A stretch of 49,802 bases of DNA, from NCBI GenBank assembly GCA_020344755.1, contig CP070829.1, forward strand, positions 1,010,756-1,060,557, read 5' to 3'. Below the pieces are notes generated by a model. The model made no database searches. It worked only from the letters and a program-made list of their open reading frames with translations, and was not told the DNA's origin. Shown piece after piece: positions 46,400-49,802 of the stretch. This DNA comes from Gemmatimonadales bacterium (GTDB lineage: Bacteria > Gemmatimonadota > Gemmatimonadetes > Longimicrobiales > Gaopeijiaceae). Both the position numbers and the translations under genes were made by a program. Within the stretch, counting starts at the first letter, position 1. Each line of letters opens with the position of its first letter.

Positions 46400-47731
46400 G
46401 TGGACCCCCTCGTCGCCACCCTCTTCCTCATCCTGCTGGCTCTCCTGGGCGCCCGCGTCTCGTTCTCCACCCGACGCGTCCCCGCCGGTTACCAGCTCCT
46501 GCTGAGGACTGGCACGCACTTTCTCTTCGTGGGCTTCTTCCTGGGCCCGGCAGTCCTGGGGCTCCTGACCACCGCGGCCCTGGACCAGCTCTCCCCCCTT
46601 CTGGGGCTTGCCCTGGGCTGGATCGGCCTCCTGTTCGGGCTCCAGCTGGACCGATCCACGCTGAAGCAGTTTCCCCGGGTATTCGTGTCCTTGGCGTTGG
46701 GGCAGGCCCTCCTGACCTTCGCGCTGTTCGCGATGGCCGGATTCCTTGTGGCCGACCTCGTGGGAGTAGGCAGCGCCGTTACCACCCTGGCCATCCTGGG
46801 TGCGGCCGCCACCGCCTCGGTTACGACCCCGGCGGGGATCGCGATGGTGTCGGCCAACTTCATGGCTCGGGGCAACGTCCGGGAGCTGCTCTACTTCGTC
46901 GCGTCACTGGACGCGGTCGTGGGCATCACCGCTCTCCACGTGGCCTACGCCTCCATGCACGGCACCTCGGCCATGGTGGCGGGGGGTGGGGGGACCGTCT
47001 GGATCTGGCTGCTTTCGGGTCCGGTTCTGGCCGCGGTCTGCGCGTTCGCCTTCCTCTGGGTGGCCCGCCTCCGCCCGTCCCGTGAAGAGCTGGTCCTCTA
47101 TCTTCTGGGGATCTCCGCGCTGTCCGCCGGCGCGGCGCTGCAGCTCCAGATCTCTCCGCTCTTCGTGGGACTCGTGGCCGGAGCCATCATCTCGAACCTG
47201 GACCCGCAGTGGCATCGCATTTTCCGGCTCATGGAGAGCTGGGAGAAGCCCATCTACGTCGTCCTGCTCATCCTGGCCGGTGCCTTTCTGCGTTTCGCGA
47301 CCTGGTGGGTGGTTCCTCTCACGTTGGGGTACGTGGTCATCCGCGCGGCCGCCAAGGTGGTCTCCACCGCCGTACTCGTGAACACCCTGCCACTCCCGTT
47401 CCGGGCGCCGCGCCGCCTCGGCTTGGGACTGGTACCGCAGGGAGGAATCTCCATCGCCATGGCTCTTTCGCTGGTCCTGACCATGGGCGGAACCGATCCC
47501 ACGCTGGCAGGGCTGAACGTCGGGGAGCTTCTCTTTGCCACCGTGATTCTGGGTGTCGTGGTCTCGGAGCTGGTCGGTCCCCTGTTCACGACGGCAGTCC
47601 TCCGCGCCGCGGGTGAGATCTCCCCGACGGTGGGGGAGGTGCCGCCCAGGGGGGAGGGCGACGGGGCCCACGCCGGAGTTCCCTCCGCCGCCGGTGAGGG
47701 CCTGGACTCCAAGGAGGACGGACCGGCGTGA
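46400..47731 (+). CDS. Cation:proton antiporter (CPA/NhaP-like)
   Basis: 443 residues with about 12-13 membrane helices and a family-like core: FVGFFLGPAVLGLL, GLLFGLQLDRSTLKQFP, LGAAATASVTTPAGIAMVS, YFVASLDAVVGITALHVAY and LGLGLVPQGGISIAMAL. These resemble the monovalent cation/proton antiporter superfamily; the cation (Na+ or K+) cannot be told. The C-terminal 40 residues are polar. The GTG start has GGAG five bases upstream. Its stop overlaps the next GTG in GTGA, coupling it to the amidase gene. The two upstream genes look like regulators of this transporter. Confidence 0.9.
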   Translation: MDPLVATLFLILLALLGARVSFSTRRVPAGYQLLLRTGTHFLFVGFFLGPAVLGLLTTAALDQLSPLLGLALGWIGLLFGLQLDRSTLKQFPRVFVSLALGQALLTFALFAMAGFLVADLVGVGSAVTTLAILGAAATASVTTPAGIAMVSANFMARGNVRELLYFVASLDAVVGITALHVAYASMHGTSAMVAGGGGTVWIWLLSGPVLAAVCAFAFLWVARLRPSREELVLYLLGISALSAGAALQLQISPLFVGLVAGAIISNLDPQWHRIFRLMESWEKPIYVVLLILAGAFLRFATWWVVPLTLGYVVIRAAAKVVSTAVLVNTLPLPFRAPRRLGLGLVPQGGISIAMALSLVLTMGGTDPTLAGLNVGELLFATVILGVVVSELVGPLFTTAVLRAAGEISPTVGEVPPRGEGDGAHAGVPSAAGEGLDSKEDGPA

Positions 47732-48624
47732 GACTCCCTCTCGTTCTCCATCAGACGGCTCCACGCCTCGGAGCGGTGGAGTGGAACCGGGAGGAGATGG
47801 CCCGAAGGGTCGCGGGAGATCCGGCCGGCTCTCTCGTCGTCTTTCCGGAGCTCTCCCTCACCGGGTACGACCTGGGGGCCGGGGCACGAGAGCTGGCCAT
47901 GGCGGAGGACGCACTCCCACCAGTGTCAGCACCCGATCCAGACACCACGATCGTGCTGGGGTATCCGGAGCTGGCTCCGGACCACCGGCTCTACAATGCC
48001 GCGGGCGCCGCGAGAGCCGGTGCCTGGATCGCACGACACCGGAAGCGCTACCTCCCCACCTACGGGATGTTCGACGAAGGACGAATCTTCGCGCCGGGGG
48101 CCCGCGGCCCGAGAATCTTCCTGCCCCACCCCGACTGGCCCACCGCCATCCTGATCTGTGAAGAACTCTGGCATCCCGCGCTGGCGTATCTGGCGGCCCT
48201 TCGCGGCGCGCGTCTCGTCCTGGTCCTCGCCGCGGCTCCGGGCCGGGGCCAGCCCCAGTCACAGGAGGATGGGCCGCGCTTCCGATCCCACCGGCCGTGG
48301 CGTCTCCTGGCCCGCACGGTGGCGCTGACCCATGGTCTCTACCTGGGACTGGTGAACCGAGTGGGAGCGGAGGAGGGTGTGGTCTTCGCAGGCGGTTCCA
48401 TCGTGGTGGGGCCAGACGGCGAGGTCCTGGCCGAGGCGGATCACCGGGCCGAGGACCGTCTGGAGGTGGAGCTGGAGCCGGAGCGTGTCCGCCAGGCCCG
48501 GCACCCCTATTCCCATGTGCGGGACGAAGACCTGGCGCTGGTACGACGTGAGCTTGGGGACATTCTCACCCAGGAGTCGGGGCTCCGGCCGGGTGATGAG
48601 CAGGATGAACCCGGGGGAGCTTGA
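47728..48624 (+). CDS. Carbon-nitrogen hydrolase (nitrilase superfamily amidase)
   Basis: 298 residues. The catalytic triad is complete: Glu41 (VVFPELSLTGYDLG), Lys106 (RHRKRYLPTYGMFDEGR) and Cys144 (AILICEELWHP). The FPELSLTGYDL and KRYLPTYGMFDEGR segments closely resemble the glutaminase domain of glutamine-dependent NAD synthetase. Tellingly, the next gene encodes a degenerate NAD-synthetase-like domain. It probably releases ammonia from an amide, with the true substrate unknown. GTG start in a 4-base overlap with the antiporter stop. Confidence 0.9.
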   Translation: MRLPLVLHQTAPRLGAVEWNREEMARRVAGDPAGSLVVFPELSLTGYDLGAGARELAMAEDALPPVSAPDPDTTIVLGYPELAPDHRLYNAAGAARAGAWIARHRKRYLPTYGMFDEGRIFAPGARGPRIFLPHPDWPTAILICEELWHPALAYLAALRGARLVLVLAAAPGRGQPQSQEDGPRFRSHRPWRLLARTVALTHGLYLGLVNRVGAEEGVVFAGGSIVVGPDGEVLAEADHRAEDRLEVELEPERVRQARHPYSHVRDEDLALVRRELGDILTQESGLRPGDEQDEPGGA

Positions 48625-48645
48625 GGAGCGGGGACCAGACGGAGG

Positions 48646-49278
48646 ATGAAGAGCAAGGAGCGGGTCGTGGAGCCCGGTTCGGAGGAAGCCCGCGTCCGCG
48701 AGGTGGTGACGCAGGTGGTGACCCAGGCCCTCCGGACGAGGAGTCTGGAGGGTGTCGTCGTGGCGTGGCCCCCGTCACCGGAGGGCGCACTTCTGGCACG
48801 CTGGCTCCGGCCCACGATGTCGGTACGCGTCGGAGAGCCGAACCGGGTCGCCGGTCTGGTCGATGCCGCAGGCGGCGACGCGGACGCGGCCTGGCTCGCG
48901 TGGGGGGTGTCGACGGCCCGTCGTGATCGACTCCTGGTGGTGCACCCGGGGCACAAGAGCCTCGTCCTCCTGGACGCTCCCCTCTCCCCCTGCTTTCCCC
49001 TGGGCGACCTCTGGGCCCATCAACTGGAGGCCTGGGCCGGGGCCACCACGGTTCCTCGGGCTCTGGCCGGGCTGGGGCGCGCCGCATTCCGGGAGGTGGA
49101 GGAGGCTTTGCGCCTAGGCTTGGACGAGGGCGCCGGAACGAGGACCGCCCTCGCCACACTGCCCGTCGAGACCGCCCTCCGTGTGCGACGGAGCCTGGAG
49201 ACCGGAAGGTACGCCGTCCGGCCCCCGCTCATTCCGAAGCTCTCCCCGTGGACCCCCGGAGTGGACCCCGCTCCCTGA
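48646..49278 (+). CDS. Degenerate NAD-synthetase (NadE)-like protein
   Basis: 210 residues resembling the synthetase domain of NadE but lacking its ATP-pyrophosphatase loop. The segment VVVAWPPSPEGALLARWL (37-54) occupies the place of VGLSGGxDSxLxAxL, with the SGGxDS motif gone. Further on, STARRDRLLVVHPGHKS (about 89-105) and FPLGDLWAHQLEAWAG (117-132) match the NadE regions LVxGTGNKSE and PLGDLYKTQV. The C-terminal VETALRVRRSLETGRYAVRPP resembles the NadE ending VRRVLRLVxxxEYKRRQAPP. The protein is shorter than NadE, and the middle is truncated. Probably a pseudo-enzyme partner of the preceding amidase. ATG follows GGAGG directly. Confidence 0.75.
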   Translation: MKSKERVVEPGSEEARVREVVTQVVTQALRTRSLEGVVVAWPPSPEGALLARWLRPTMSVRVGEPNRVAGLVDAAGGDADAAWLAWGVSTARRDRLLVVHPGHKSLVLLDAPLSPCFPLGDLWAHQLEAWAGATTVPRALAGLGRAAFREVEEALRLGLDEGAGTRTALATLPVETALRVRRSLETGRYAVRPPLIPKLSPWTPGVDPAP

Positions 49279-49315
49279 CTGGCACCCCGCCTCCGCTCGT
49301 GGTTAGACTACGGTC

Positions 49316-49780
49316 ATGAATAGTCTGTCCGTGGCAGCCCAGGTCTCGCTCGTACTCCTTGGGATTCTGGCTGTCTTGGGGATGGGGGTCCTGACCATGC
49401 TCTTCGTGCAGATCCGGCGTATCGGTCGCGAGCTGAACCGGCAGGCGGGGCCCCTCCTGGAGCGCAGTCGTACGCTGGCCGCCAACCTCGAGTACATCTC
49501 GGCGCAGGTTCGCTCCGACGTTGAATCGCTCAACGGATCGGTGAAGGCCCTCTCGGATCGCCTCCACCAGGCTTCGGACCACATGGAGGCGCGAATCGAG
49601 GAGTTCAACGCGCTCATGGAGGTGGTGCAGGGGGAAGCCGAGGGGATGTTCCTGGACACGGCCGCGACCATGAGGGGCCTTCGGGCCGGTGCGCAGAGAC
49701 TCGCCGAGCCCGAGCAGGCGGACGATCAGACCACTCAGCCTTCCGATTCGGCTGTGTCACCGAAGGAACGGTCCGCCTGA
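49316..49780 (+). CDS. DUF948-like membrane-anchored coiled-coil protein
   Basis: 154 residues: one N-terminal membrane helix (VSLVLLGILAVLGMGVLTMLFV) followed by a helical domain resembling DUF948-type proteins (LNRQAGPLLERSRTLAANLEYISAQVRSDVESLNGSV) and a polar tail. Such proteins are small envelope components of unknown function. There is no ribosome-binding site. TAGACT (49304-49309) lies 6 bases before the ATG, fitting a leaderless transcript of its own, 37 bases after the NadE-like gene. Confidence 0.75.
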   Translation: MNSLSVAAQVSLVLLGILAVLGMGVLTMLFVQIRRIGRELNRQAGPLLERSRTLAANLEYISAQVRSDVESLNGSVKALSDRLHQASDHMEARIEEFNALMEVVQGEAEGMFLDTAATMRGLRAGAQRLAEPEQADDQTTQPSDSAVSPKERSA

Positions 49781-49802
49781 GGGGACAGTCCATGGCCCCT
49801 TT

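Overview
The window is 49.8 kb of dense, GC-rich bacterial chromosome with housekeeping content. It holds no rRNA, tRNA, insertion sequence, phage gene or CRISPR array. Forty-six protein genes are called; dinG is cut by the left edge. The likely source is a Gram-negative bacterium of or near the Gemmatimonadota. This is inferred from several features: a DUF4159/DUF4175/TPR envelope gene set, a secreted protein of the type databases mislabel 'asparagine synthetase B', an archaeal/eukaryotic-type prolyl-tRNA synthetase, lipoproteins and a predicted outer-membrane barrel, and frequent GTG/TTG starts. No gene-free stretch exceeds 300 bases.

Layout. (1) 1-10.4 kb, minus strand: trxA, then a coupled series rsmI - DUF4159 - DUF4175 - TPR protein - secreted GATase-fold-like protein - dinG helicase with an N-terminal RadC/JAMM-like domain. 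(2) 10.5-18.7 kb: methylmalonyl-CoA epimerase, lipoproteins, clpB, an M48 lipoprotein protease, a predicted barrel protein, ridA and lysA. (3) 18.7-35.6 kb, minus strand: proS, a small membrane protein, hisS, folC and accD; the cell-shape group mreB-mreC-mreD-mrdA-rodA; dut, ald, an M16 peptidase, pnp and rpsO. (4) 35.8-43.5 kb, minus strand: the translation/transcription operon rimP-nusA-ylxQ-infB-DUF503-rbfA-truB-ribF. A clear promoter and a terminator-like leader hairpin precede rimP. (5) 43.5-45.3 kb: a charged coiled-coil protein and murA, which carries Asp where most MurA enzymes have the fosfomycin-target Cys. (6) 45.5-49.8 kb, plus strand: a PTS IIA domain, a PII-like protein and a cation/proton antiporter, followed by a nitrilase-family amidase, a degenerate NAD-synthetase-like protein and a DUF948-like membrane protein.

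Translation appears tightly coupled: fourteen gene junctions share a 4-base NTGA stop/start overlap. Three genes without a Shine-Dalgarno sequence have a TANNNT hexamer 6-7 bases before the ATG, which suggests leaderless transcripts.

The best candidates for undescribed biology are the PTS IIA/PII-like/antiporter trio, the amidase plus pseudo-NAD-synthetase pair, the RadC-DinG fusion, the DUF4159/DUF4175 envelope operon and the rimP leader attenuator. All functions come from reading motifs by eye; no database search was run.
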